DNA of 64,000 nt from Mesorhizobium sp. WSM3859. Its GTDB lineage: Bacteria; Pseudomonadota; Alphaproteobacteria; Rhizobiales; Rhizobiaceae. The stretch's first letter is position 1. The number at the start of each line of letters is the position of its first letter. The position numbers and the translations under genes were made by a program. Shown in pieces: positions 8,950-18,242 of the stretch. The stretch covers positions 22,448 through 86,447 of the forward strand of contig NZ_NSGG01000020.1 of the NCBI RefSeq assembly GCF_002295065.1. Direction: 5' to 3'. The notes under the pieces were generated by a model, which did no database searches, was not told the origin of the DNA, and was given only the letters and a program-made list of their open reading frames with translations.

Positions 8950-9321
8950 TCAGAGCCGCTTCAGATCGGTGACGGTGAGATCGCTCTTGGCGTTGCCGGT
9001 GTTCAAAGTCGTCGCCGGCTCGAACATCAGCACCACGGGCTCCTTGGTCAGCGAACGCGGCCGATGCTCGACGCCGCGCGGCACGACGATGAAATCGCCC
9101 TCGCCGAGCTCGACCGACCCGTCGCGGAAATCGATGGCGATCCTGCCGCGTAGCACCAGGAAGGCTTCGTCCTCATTGTCATGCGCGTGCCAGTCGAAGA
9201 TCTCGCCAAACTTGGCGACCTTGGCCTGGCTGTCGTTGACGTCGCCGGCGATGTGCGGATCGAAGACCTTGGCGATCTTCGCGTCCGCCGCCTCGACTAG
9301 GTTTATCTTACGCGGAGGCAT
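8950..9321 (-). CDS. Small cupin domain protein
   Basis: The 123 aa product is a single cupin barrel. The metal-ligand set is visible: His and His-Asp-Asn-Glu-Asp-Glu in WHAHDNEDEAF for motif 1, and PRGVEHRP for motif 2. Such proteins bind a divalent metal and act as small dioxygenases, isomerases or sensors, and the substrate cannot be told. The start lies four bases after the sucC stop, so it is coupled to sucC. Its position between the two subunits of succinyl-CoA synthetase is its most notable property. Confidence 0.85.
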   Translation of the reverse strand: MPPRKINLVEAADAKIAKVFDPHIAGDVNDSQAKVAKFGEIFDWHAHDNEDEAFLVLRGRIAIDFRDGSVELGEGDFIVVPRGVEHRPRSLTKEPVVLMFEPATTLNTGNAKSDLTVTDLKRL

Positions 9322-9325
9322 CGGC

Positions 9326-10519
<1,194 letters not shown>

Positions 10520-10540
10520 GCGCTTGGTCTCCGCGGAGGG

Positions 10541-11509
10541 TTACTTGCCGGCCAGATGCGGCGCGATCTTGGTGCAGGCCTCGGTCAGGCCCTGGACGGC
10601 CGCGACCGAATTGTCGAACATTTTCTGCTCGCCCTTTGACAGATCGATCTCGATGACGCGCTCGACACCGCCGGCGCCGATCACTACGGGAACGCCGACA
10701 TAGGTGCCCTTGACGCCATACTGTCCGGAAAGATGCGCGGCGCAGGGCAGCACGCGCTTCTTGTCTTTGAGATAGGACTCGGCCATGGCGATTGCCGAGG
10801 CCGCCGGCGCGTAATAGGCCGAGCCGGTCTTGAGCAGGCCGACGATCTCGGCGCCGCCGTCACGGGTGCGCTGCACGATCTGGTCGAGCTTCTCCTTCGA
10901 GGTCCAGCCCATCTTGACGAGATCCGGCAGCGGGATGCCGGCAACCGTCGAATAGCGGATCATCGGCACCATCGAGTCGCCATGGCCGCCAAGCACGAAA
11001 GCCGTGACATCCTCGACCGAGACCTTGAACTCCTCGGCCAGGAAATAGCGAAAGCGGGCGCTGTCGAGCACGCCGGCCATACCGACGACATGGCTGGTCG
11101 GCAACCCTGAGAACTTCTGCAGCGCCCAGACCATCGCGTCGAGCGGGTTGGTGATGCAGATGACGAAAGCCTTCGGCGCGTACTTCTTGAGGCCCGCGCC
11201 GACCTGTTCCATGACCTTGAGGTTGATGCCGAGAAGATCGTCACGGCTCATGCCAGGCTTGCGCGGCACGCCGGCGGTGACGATGCACACATCCGCGCCC
11301 TCGATGCCGGCATAGTCGTTGACGCCGGTCAGCCGGGAGTCGAAGCCGTCGACGGGAGAAGACTGGGCGATGTCGAGGCCCTTGCCCTGCGGAATGCCCT
11401 CGGCGATATCGAACAGCACCACGTCGCCGAGATCCTTGAGGCCGATCATATGGGCGAGCGTGCCGCCGATCATGCCCGAGCCGATGAGCGCTATCTTGTT
11501 GCGTGCCAT
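10541..11509 (-). CDS. mdh: Malate dehydrogenase
   Basis: This NAD-dependent malate dehydrogenase is of the LDH-like type that is usual in Rhizobiales (322 aa). Visible motifs are GSGMIGG at residues 10-16 for NAD, VPRKPGMSRDDL at 81-92 with substrate-binding arginines, and the catalytic His176 in GGHGDS. It is the first gene of the mdh-sucCD-sucAB-lpdA operon, with a 480-nt gene-free region upstream that should hold the operon promoter. Confidence 0.98.
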   Translation of the reverse strand: MARNKIALIGSGMIGGTLAHMIGLKDLGDVVLFDIAEGIPQGKGLDIAQSSPVDGFDSRLTGVNDYAGIEGADVCIVTAGVPRKPGMSRDDLLGINLKVMEQVGAGLKKYAPKAFVICITNPLDAMVWALQKFSGLPTSHVVGMAGVLDSARFRYFLAEEFKVSVEDVTAFVLGGHGDSMVPMIRYSTVAGIPLPDLVKMGWTSKEKLDQIVQRTRDGGAEIVGLLKTGSAYYAPAASAIAMAESYLKDKKRVLPCAAHLSGQYGVKGTYVGVPVVIGAGGVERVIEIDLSKGEQKMFDNSVAAVQGLTEACTKIAPHLAGK

Positions 11510-11803
11510 GTGAGGATGTTTTCCCTTTGTCTGTGACGAGGTCGTGACGAGGCCGGGAGGCCGAAAGGATGCGGGGAAACCGCGAGATTTGGCCGCACCG
11601 AATAACGCCGGCCAAGGAAAAATTCAAACGATTATTTTGAGCTTAGTGTTTTCAATCGGTTAGATGCTTTGGGAATTACGTAAACGTCAAAGTTTGTGGA
11701 CCGACTGAGGAGAATTTACACAATGAACGTGGAATCAGAAGACTTCATCCCGGCGATGACGCCCTTGTGATTTAATGGCCAAGTTTCTGACGCTGGCGGG
11801 ACA
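11510..11803. promoter_or_regulatory. Upstream region of the mdh-suc operon, with a 15-codon ORF
   Basis: On the minus strand a TTGACG at 11690-11685 lies about 17-19 nt from GCATCTA (11667-11661), a weak promoter candidate for mdh with a leader of some 150 nt. On the plus strand a strong GAGGAGA ribosome site precedes an ATG at 11723 opening a 15-codon frame that ends at 11770. It has no recognisable product and may be chance. No other gene is seen here. Confidence 0.3.
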
Positions 11804-11962
11804 GCGCCCCCCTCTGGCCTGCCGGCCATCTCTCCCACTTGCGGGGAGATCAGATGTCGCCGTCGCTTTCGCCAATCTCGACATTGCAGGAATGAGCGCT
11901 GCGCCTAAGCTGCCAATCTCCCCCCTTGTGGGGGAGATGGCCGGCAGGCCAGAGGGGGGCGC
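11804..11962. repeat. RIME-like mosaic element, family A copy 1
   Basis: The ends are perfect 29-bp inverted repeats that begin GCGCCCCCCTCTGGCCTGCC. Each end also contains a small hairpin (CTCCCCC...GGGGGAG type). The interior is about 100 bp. Two more copies with the same interior are at 26114-26273 and 39932-40089. The layout matches the Rhizobium intergenic mosaic elements (RIME) described in the literature. Confidence 0.9.
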
Positions 11963-11990
11963 GAAGGATCGCTGCGATGGCCGGCTGTAG

Positions 11991-13190
11991 CTACCCCCGC
12001 GCCTGCCTTACCTCTGCCGGCGCTTCGTCCTTGCGCCGTTCCGCCCAACCGTCCAGCCAGTCGCGGCTCTGCATCTCGACCAGGCGCGAGGCGGTGCGCT
12101 CGAATTCGAACACTTCGGTGCCGCGTTTGGCCGTGTAGAGCCCTTCCGGCGCCGCCGCAGCGCTCATCACCAGCCGCATATGGTGGTCGTAGAGCGTGTC
12201 GATCAGAAGGATGAAGCGCTTGGCCTCATTGCGCTTGCCTTCGCCCAGCACCGGCACATGGTCGATGAAGACGGTCGAGAAGCGGCCGGCGATTGCCAGA
12301 TAGTCGCGCGCGCCGAGCGGCTTTTCGCAGAGGTCGGCAAAGGAAAAGCGCGCCGCGTCGCCGGCGGCGCGTGGCACGACCAACTGACGGCCCTTCAGCG
12401 TCAGCGTCACCTCGCCGGTCGCCTGGCCATGCGTCATCGCCTGCCATGCCTCGTCCAGCGCGCGCGCGGCCGCGACGTCGTCCGGCGTGACATAGACCGG
12501 CTGCCGGTTGAGCTTTTCCTGCCGGTAGTCCTTGTCGGCATCGAGCGTCATCATATGGGCATTGCGCTCGAGCAGCGAGATGAAAGGCAGGAAGAGCTGG
12601 CGGTTCAGCCCGTCGCGATAAAGGTTCTCCGGCGCCACGTTGGAGGTGGCGACCAGCACCACGCCATTGGCGAACAGCGCCGAGAACAGGCGCGACAGGA
12701 TCATGGCGTCGGCAATGTCGGTGACAGAGAACTCGTCGAAGCAAAGCACCCAGGCTTCATCGGCAAGCGCGCGGGCGACCGGCGGTATCGGATCGTCTTC
12801 CTTGACCGTGCCCTCCTTGCGCGCCTGCCGGTGCTTCTGGATCCGGTCCTGCACATCGGCCATGAAATCGTTGAAATGCACGCGGCGCTTGCGGCGGACC
12901 GGCAAGAGCTCGAAGAACATGTCCATCAGCATGGTCTTGCCGCGCCCGACGCCGCCATGGATGTAGAGGCCCTTGACCGGCTCGCGCGGCTGCCGCTTGG
13001 CCGCGAACAGCCAGCCCAGCGCGCTCGATTTCTGCGCCAGTCTTTTGGCCGAAATCTCGTCGATCAACCGATCGAGCGCGGCGACGATATGCTCCTGCGC
13101 CGGATCGCGCTCGACAGCGCCGCTCTGGACGAGATGGTCGTAGCGCTGCCTGACGGTCGCATGGGTCTGGAGGCCGTCGCGCAGATGCAT
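11991..13190 (-). CDS. zapE: Cell division ATPase ZapE (AFG1-like)
   Basis: The 399 aa AFG1-family P-loop ATPase has Walker A GGVGRGKT at residues 79-86, Walker B LCFDEFSV near residues 152-159, and the family ending with EFERTASRLVEMQSRDWL. The E. coli homologue ZapE acts at the FtsZ ring under stress, and eukaryotic AFG1 acts in mitochondrial protein quality control. Either role could apply. The ATG at 13190 gives the usual N-terminus. The gene is followed by a family A repeat before mdh. Confidence 0.92.
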   Translation of the reverse strand: MHLRDGLQTHATVRQRYDHLVQSGAVERDPAQEHIVAALDRLIDEISAKRLAQKSSALGWLFAAKRQPREPVKGLYIHGGVGRGKTMLMDMFFELLPVRRKRRVHFNDFMADVQDRIQKHRQARKEGTVKEDDPIPPVARALADEAWVLCFDEFSVTDIADAMILSRLFSALFANGVVLVATSNVAPENLYRDGLNRQLFLPFISLLERNAHMMTLDADKDYRQEKLNRQPVYVTPDDVAAARALDEAWQAMTHGQATGEVTLTLKGRQLVVPRAAGDAARFSFADLCEKPLGARDYLAIAGRFSTVFIDHVPVLGEGKRNEAKRFILLIDTLYDHHMRLVMSAAAAPEGLYTAKRGTEVFEFERTASRLVEMQSRDWLDGWAERRKDEAPAEVRQARG

Positions 13191-13248
13191 GGGTTCACGT
13201 CATTTGCTTTGAGCAGAATGCTCTAAAGAGGCGCCGGGCTATGTTGAG

Positions 13249-13372
13249 ATTCAGGTCAGGCCGAGCCGAGAAGGGTGGCTTCCGAGAACCGGAGCGGAGC
13301 GTACTTTTCGTACGTGGGCACCGGAAGCGCAGGAAGCCGCAATTCGCAGGCCGGCATCACCTGAATATCAGC
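13249..13372. repeat. Palindromic intergenic element, about 125 bp
   Basis: Imperfect terminal inverted repeats (GATTCAGGT at 13250 against ACCTGAATATC near 13361) enclose a nested palindrome: GGCTTCC paired with GGAAGCC, and CGTAC-TTTTC-GTACG at the centre. It fills the gap between zapE and the omp19-like gene. A read-through ORF here is a by-product of the repeat. Confidence 0.7.
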
Positions 13373-13377
13373 ATAGC

Positions 13378-13953
13378 CTACCTTGTAAGCGAGATGGGCT
13401 GCCCATTGGAAGTCTGGCCGTCGAACTTTTCGCCGCCTGACGAATAGAGCCTGGCCAGCGGGCCGCCATTTTCGTCGTAGAGCGTCAGCTGCTTGCCGGC
13501 GACATTCCACGACTTGATGCCGTCGATCGGCGCCGGGCAGTGCAGCGGACCGGCGCGGTAGCCGGCGCCGAATTTGGTCTGCGGCGTCGCCACCTTGCAG
13601 CTCTGCCCGGAGACATTGACGCTCCACACGCCGGCGACACTGGCCGCGGTGAGATCGGTGGCGCCGGCGGGCGCGGTGCCGTCCGGCGGCAGCGAAGCGA
13701 CCTGGGTGTTTTTCGGCGCGGTCGGGAATTGCGACGGATCGGTGGTGCCGGGAGCGGCCGGCGGCGGCAGCTGATTCTGCGTCACCGTGCCGGACGGCGC
13801 CGGCGTCAGCGGCGCCGGCTGCTGGTCGTCCATCGACGAGAAGCGTGAAGTCGAGCAGCCGCTGGCGACCAGCGCGGCCAGCGATACGGCCACAAGACCG
13901 GTCCGCGAAAAGAGGGGGGACCGCGAAAAGGGGCGGGTCATCGAAAAATTCAT
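13378..13953 (-). CDS. omp19: Omp19-like outer membrane lipoprotein, AprI/Inh protease-inhibitor fold
   Basis: The 191 aa product starts at the ATG at 13953, preceded by GGAGG seven bases upstream, rather than the longer frame to 14076. A lipobox LVASGC places the lipidated Cys at residue 33. A Pro/Ala-rich linker (residues 45-95) leads to a C-terminal AprI/Inh-type barrel with VAGVWSVNVSGQSCK, TKFGAGYRAGPLHC and a final FDGQTSNGQPISL. The whole layout closely follows Brucella Omp19, a surface lipoprotein that inhibits proteases. The assignment is by recalled similarity. Confidence 0.88.
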   Translation of the reverse strand: MNFSMTRPFSRSPLFSRTGLVAVSLAALVASGCSTSRFSSMDDQQPAPLTPAPSGTVTQNQLPPPAAPGTTDPSQFPTAPKNTQVASLPPDGTAPAGATDLTAASVAGVWSVNVSGQSCKVATPQTKFGAGYRAGPLHCPAPIDGIKSWNVAGKQLTLYDENGGPLARLYSSGGEKFDGQTSNGQPISLTR

Positions 13954-14148
13954 CAAAACCTCCGTCGGATCCGGCCGGGGAGCCATCCGCGTAATCTCCG
14001 CTCCACCAAGATGGCGAAGGTGGCAGAATTTCAACCCGATATGGTTAAAATAGGGTTTTCGAGCCGGATGTTGCAAATTTATCGCAGCAAGCGTACGCCG
14101 CCGGAAAGCCGCGCCGTGGAATTCGTCTAAGCCGTTGAGAGATCGGCA

Positions 14149-14586
14149 TTAAATCCGGGCGCTCGGCACGAATACATAGCCATCCGGGCCGACGATGTAG
14201 CATTCGCGCAGGCCATGCGGCTTGTCGATGGAGCCGGCCAGCACGATGTGGCCGAGCGCCGCCGCCTTTATCTCGACCGCATCCGGATCGGCGCCGTAGA
14301 GGCGCAATTCGATGCCGGCGCCGCGTGTCTCGGCACTCGAAGTGACCCCGGTCATCGGATTGTCAAGATAGGAATGGTCGGCATGGAGCATGAAGACCGA
14401 GCCCAAAAGCTCGATCGCCGCGAAATCCTCGTCGGCATAGATGATGCGGGCGCCAAGGACGTCGCGGCAGAAAGCTTCCATTGCCGCCATGTCGGTGACC
14501 AGCAGGTTGACGCCGACCCCAAGCGGCAGCGAGCGGCCGAAATCCTCGGCCTTCATCCACGGTGTCCTGGTTCGCTTCATCGCCAT
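14149..14586 (-). CDS. VOC superfamily (glyoxalase-like) protein
   Basis: The 145 aa product has one vicinal-oxygen-chelate module: VNLLVTDMAAMEAFCRDVLGA at the first strand-helix, LHADHSY in the middle, and YIVGPDGYVFVP at the end. The second module common in dioxygenases is absent, so it would work as a dimer. Metal ligands and substrate are not certain. It is a single gene, divergent from the MBL hydrolase gene. Confidence 0.8.
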   Translation of the reverse strand: MAMKRTRTPWMKAEDFGRSLPLGVGVNLLVTDMAAMEAFCRDVLGARIIYADEDFAAIELLGSVFMLHADHSYLDNPMTGVTSSAETRGAGIELRLYGADPDAVEIKAAALGHIVLAGSIDKPHGLRECYIVGPDGYVFVPSARI

Positions 14587-14711
14587 GGCGGTCGTCCCTC
14601 TCCCGCGATCCTAGATGAAGCGGATTCCGCCCATTGGCATTCGCCAGCAAAATGCTTGCGCCAGGCAGGCGTCTCCTTATCTCAGGAGGGGACCGAGCCG
14701 GCGGAGTGAGA

Positions 14712-15719
14712 ATGGCCGCGAGAAAAAGAACCGCCAACCGCTACTACAGCGGCCCGCCCAGCGATCATTTCGACGGCGCCTTGTTCTTCAATCCCGACGG
14801 CAAGCCGCCGGGGCGCTTCAGCGATCTCCTCAGATGGCAATTCAGCGGCGGACGGGCGAAATGGCCCGCCGCCGTTCCGAGCCCTCACCCGCAGGCGAAG
14901 CCAGTGCGTCGGGTGGATGGCGGCGCGCTCAGGCTCACGATGGTCGGCCACGCCTCGCTTCTCATCCAGACCGCCGGCCTGAACATCCTGACCGATCCGG
15001 TCTGGTCAGAGCGGGCCTCGCCCTTCGCCTTCGCCGGCCCGAGAAGGGTCAATGCGCCAGGGATCGCCTTTGCCGACCTGCCGCCGATCGACCTGATCCT
15101 GGTCAGCCACAATCATTACGACCATCTCGACCTCGCCACGCTGAGGCGGCTGAAGGAGAGCCACGACGCACGCGTCATCACGCCGCTCGGCAACGGCACC
15201 ATCATCCACGGCGCCGTGCCCGGCATGCGGCTCAGCGCGCATGATTGGGGCGACAGGATCGACGCCGGGGCAGCCGCCATCCATGTCGAACCGGCGCATC
15301 ACTGGTCGGCGCGCGGCGGGCGCGACCGCCGTATGGCGCTTTGGGCTGGCTTCGTCGTCGAAACGGCGGGCGGCAACATCTATTTCGCCGGCGACACCGG
15401 CTTCCATGACGGCATCAACTACCGGCTGATGGCAAAAAAGCATGGCGGCTTCCGCCTCGCCATCCTGCCGATCGGCGCCTATGAGCCGCGCTGGTTCATG
15501 GCGCCGCAGCACCAGAACCCGGAAGAGGCCGTAGAGGGCATGAAGCTCTGCAACGCGGCCCACGCTGCCGGCTGCCACTGGGGCACGTTCCACCTCACCG
15601 ACGAGCCATTCGAGGAGCCGGCGCAGAAACTTTCTGAGGCGCTCGAGGCCCACGGCCTGCCGCCGGAGCGTTTCCGCGCCATGCGTCCCGGCGAGGTCTG
15701 GGATATACCGGCTATCTGA
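14712..15719 (+). CDS. MBL-fold metallohydrolase (NAPE-PLD/UlaG-like)
   Basis: The start is the ATG at 14712 with GGAG eight to nine bases upstream, giving 335 aa. The zinc motif HxHxDH is seen as SHNHYDHLD with His133, His135, Asp137 and His138. Further ligand regions are EPAHHWSARGGRD and FAGDTGFHDG. The layout is that of the YjcS/NAPE-hydrolysing phospholipase D branch. It is probably cytosolic, with unknown substrate. It is not obviously in an operon with the DUF1328 gene that follows. Confidence 0.85.
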   Translation: MAARKRTANRYYSGPPSDHFDGALFFNPDGKPPGRFSDLLRWQFSGGRAKWPAAVPSPHPQAKPVRRVDGGALRLTMVGHASLLIQTAGLNILTDPVWSERASPFAFAGPRRVNAPGIAFADLPPIDLILVSHNHYDHLDLATLRRLKESHDARVITPLGNGTIIHGAVPGMRLSAHDWGDRIDAGAAAIHVEPAHHWSARGGRDRRMALWAGFVVETAGGNIYFAGDTGFHDGINYRLMAKKHGGFRLAILPIGAYEPRWFMAPQHQNPEEAVEGMKLCNAAHAAGCHWGTFHLTDEPFEEPAQKLSEALEAHGLPPERFRAMRPGEVWDIPAI

Positions 15720-15780
15720 CGAAGGAACCCGAGCCCGCGAAACGCGTTGGTTTCGCGACGCAATTTCGCCGGAGCTTCCC

Positions 15781-15942
15781 ATGATCAGGTGGATCATCAT
15801 TCTTCTCATCATTGCCGCCGCCGCCAGCCTGCTCGGCATGCCGGCGCTGGCTGGTGCCGCTGCCATGGGCGCGCGCGTGCTGATCGGCATCGTGCTGATC
15901 CTCTTCCTGCTGCTCGTGCTAGGCGTCTTCGCCGTCACATAA
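15781..15942 (+). CDS. DUF1328 small membrane protein
   Basis: The product is 53 aa. Two hydrophobic segments (residues 4-22 and 28-52), separated by a short Gly/Ala turn, match the DUF1328/UPF0391 (YtjA-like) family of inner-membrane miniproteins of unknown role. It lies between the MBL gene and dapF. A GGAG sequence seven to ten bases upstream of the ATG supports the start. Confidence 0.8.
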   Translation: MIRWIIILLIIAAAASLLGMPALAGAAAMGARVLIGIVLILFLLLVLGVFAVT

Positions 15943-16017
15943 GAGACTCGGCTGGACTGGTAATTCCGGGCCGTTTCAGCCATATAGCGGCCAAATGGAA
16001 CTGGAACGACCGGTTAG

Positions 16018-16902
16018 ATGGCAGGCAGGGCCCCCTTCGCCAAGATGAACGGCATCGGCAACGAGATCATCGTTGCCGATATGCGCGGCCGTGCCGACAG
16101 GGTCACGCCGGCGGCGGCGATCGCGCTCAACGCCGACGCGGCGACCAGGTTCGACCAGATCATGGCGATCCACGATGCGCGGACGCCCGGCACCGGCTAT
16201 TATATAGACATCCTGAACTCGGACGGATCCGGGGCGCAGGCCTGTGGCAACGGCACGCGCTGCGTCGTCCAGGCTCTGGCCGCCGAGACCGGCCAGAAGA
16301 ACTTCACCTTCGAGACCCGCGCCGGCATCCTGAATGCCCAAGAGCATCCCGACGGTACGATCTCGGTCGACATGGGCAAGCCGCGCTTCGGCTGGCAGGA
16401 GATCCCGCTGGCGGAAGAGTTCCGCGATACCCGCATGATCGAATTGCAGATCGGCCCAATCGACGCGCCGGTGCTGCATTCGCCCTCGGCGGTGTCGATG
16501 GGCAACCCACACGCGATCTTCTGGGTCGACAACGACGTCTGGTCCTACGAACTCGACCGATTCGGCCCGCTGCTCGAAAACCATCCGATCTTTCCCGAGC
16601 GCGCCAACATCACACTGGCGCAGGTCACGTCGCCCGAGACCATGATCATCCGCACCTGGGAACGCGGCGCCGGCCTGACCAAGGCCTGCGGCTCGGCCGC
16701 CTGCGCCGCCGTGGTTGCCGCCGCCCGCACCAAGCGCACCGGCCGCAGCGTGTCATTGATGACGCCGGGCGGCGGCGAATTGCATGTCGAATGGCGCGAC
16801 GACGACCACGTCATCCTGACCGGCGCCGCCGAATGGGAATTTTCCGGCAGCTTCGATCCCTCGACCGGCGCCTGGGTCCGCGACACCGAAAGCGCCGCCT
16901 GA
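16018..16902 (+). CDS. dapF: Diaminopimelate epimerase
   Basis: This enzyme converts LL- to meso-diaminopimelate for lysine and peptidoglycan synthesis. The 294 aa protein has the two catalytic cysteines in their motifs: Cys76 in ACGNGTRC and Cys224 in KACGSAAC. The TGA overlaps the mtaB ATG by one base (TGATG), so the two genes are coupled. The sequence shows no damage. Confidence 0.97.
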   Translation: MAGRAPFAKMNGIGNEIIVADMRGRADRVTPAAAIALNADAATRFDQIMAIHDARTPGTGYYIDILNSDGSGAQACGNGTRCVVQALAAETGQKNFTFETRAGILNAQEHPDGTISVDMGKPRFGWQEIPLAEEFRDTRMIELQIGPIDAPVLHSPSAVSMGNPHAIFWVDNDVWSYELDRFGPLLENHPIFPERANITLAQVTSPETMIIRTWERGAGLTKACGSAACAAVVAAARTKRTGRSVSLMTPGGGELHVEWRDDDHVILTGAAEWEFSGSFDPSTGAWVRDTESAA

Positions 16903-18227
16903 TGTCCGCCCTTGAAAAAGGCGCGGCCCAAGCCCCCACCGGCAAGGGCATCGACGTCGTCACCTTCGGCTGCCGCCTCAACACCTATGAATCGGAAGTG
17001 ATGCGCCGCGAGGCCGAAAGCGCCGGCCTCGGCGCGCTGCAAGGCGGCGCCGTCATCTTCAACACCTGCGCGGTCACCGCAGAGGCGGTGCGCCAGGCCA
17101 AGCAGGCGATCCGCAAGACGCGCCGCGAGAACCCTTCAGCCCGCATCATCGTCACCGGCTGCGCGGCGCAGACCGAGCCGCAGAATTTCGCCGCCATGGA
17201 CGGGGTCGACCTCGTGCTTGGCAACGAGGAAAAGCTCAAGGCGAACTCCTATCGTGCGCTGCCCGATTTCGGCGTCAACGACACCGAGAAGGCGCGCGTC
17301 AACGACATCTTTTCGGTGCGCGAGACGGCAGGCCACATGGTCGACGCCATCGAAGGCCGGGCGCGCGCCTTCGTGCAGGTGCAAAATGGTTGCGACCATC
17401 GCTGCACCTTCTGCATCATCCCCTATGGCCGCGGCAATTCGCGTTCCGTGCCGATGGGCGCCGTGGTCGAGCAGGTGAAGCGCCTTGCCGGCAACGGCTA
17501 TGCCGAGATCGTGCTTTCCGGCGTCGACATGACCAGTTTCGGCGCTGACCTGCCGGGCAGCCCGAAGCTTGGAAAACTGGTGAAGACCATTCTCAGGCAG
17601 GTGCCGGACGTTAAGCGGCTGCGGCTGTCCTCAATTGATTCCATCGAGGCCGACGACGACCTGCTCGAGGCGATCGCCACCGAGCCAAGGCTGATGCCGC
17701 ATCTGCACCTGTCGCTGCAGTCTGGCGACGACATGATCCTGAAGCGCATGAAGCGGCGCCATCTGCGCGACCAGTCGATCCGCTTCTGCGAGGACGTGCG
17801 TAAGCTGCGCCCCGGGATCGTCTTCGGCGCCGACATCATCGCCGGCTTCCCGACCGAGACCGAGGCGATGTTCGAGAATTCGGAGAAGATCGTCGAGGAA
17901 TGCGGCCTGACGCATCTGCACGTCTTCCCGTTTTCGCCGCGCGAAGGCACGCCCGCGGCGCGCATGCCGCAGGTCCGCCGCGAGGTGGTGAAGGCGCGCG
18001 CCGCGAGATTGCGCGCCGCCGGCGAGGCCGCCTATCGCCGTCATCTGACCTCGCTCCCCGGCACGCGGCAGTCGATCCTGATCGAACGCGACGGGCTCGG
18101 CCGCACCGAAGGTTTTACGCTGGCTGCGATCGACGCCGGTGCGCCCGGCGAGATCGTCGAAGCCATCATCACCGGCCATGACGGCGCCCGACTGATTGCG
18201 GCCCCGCTTGCCGCGCAAGCCGCCTGA
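16902..18227 (+). CDS. mtaB: tRNA t6A37 methylthiotransferase
   Basis: This radical-SAM enzyme converts t6A37 to ms2t6A37 in tRNAs reading ANN codons. The 441 aa protein has the N-terminal UPF0004 domain with Cys24, Cys56 and Cys87 for the auxiliary Fe-S cluster, the radical-SAM CxxxCxxC at Cys164, Cys168 and Cys171, and a C-terminal TRAM domain. The start overlaps the dapF stop. A much longer in-frame extension to 15747 has no coding character and is rejected. Confidence 0.94.
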   Translation: MSALEKGAAQAPTGKGIDVVTFGCRLNTYESEVMRREAESAGLGALQGGAVIFNTCAVTAEAVRQAKQAIRKTRRENPSARIIVTGCAAQTEPQNFAAMDGVDLVLGNEEKLKANSYRALPDFGVNDTEKARVNDIFSVRETAGHMVDAIEGRARAFVQVQNGCDHRCTFCIIPYGRGNSRSVPMGAVVEQVKRLAGNGYAEIVLSGVDMTSFGADLPGSPKLGKLVKTILRQVPDVKRLRLSSIDSIEADDDLLEAIATEPRLMPHLHLSLQSGDDMILKRMKRRHLRDQSIRFCEDVRKLRPGIVFGADIIAGFPTETEAMFENSEKIVEECGLTHLHVFPFSPREGTPAARMPQVRREVVKARAARLRAAGEAAYRRHLTSLPGTRQSILIERDGLGRTEGFTLAAIDAGAPGEIVEAIITGHDGARLIAAPLAAQAA

Positions 18228-18242
18228 GAAACTGCGAGACGC

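Noticed and set aside
15747..16901. N-terminal extension of the mtaB frame by about 385 codons
   Set aside because: It runs across dapF in another frame and is Arg-rich. The true start overlaps the dapF stop and gives the normal MtaB length.
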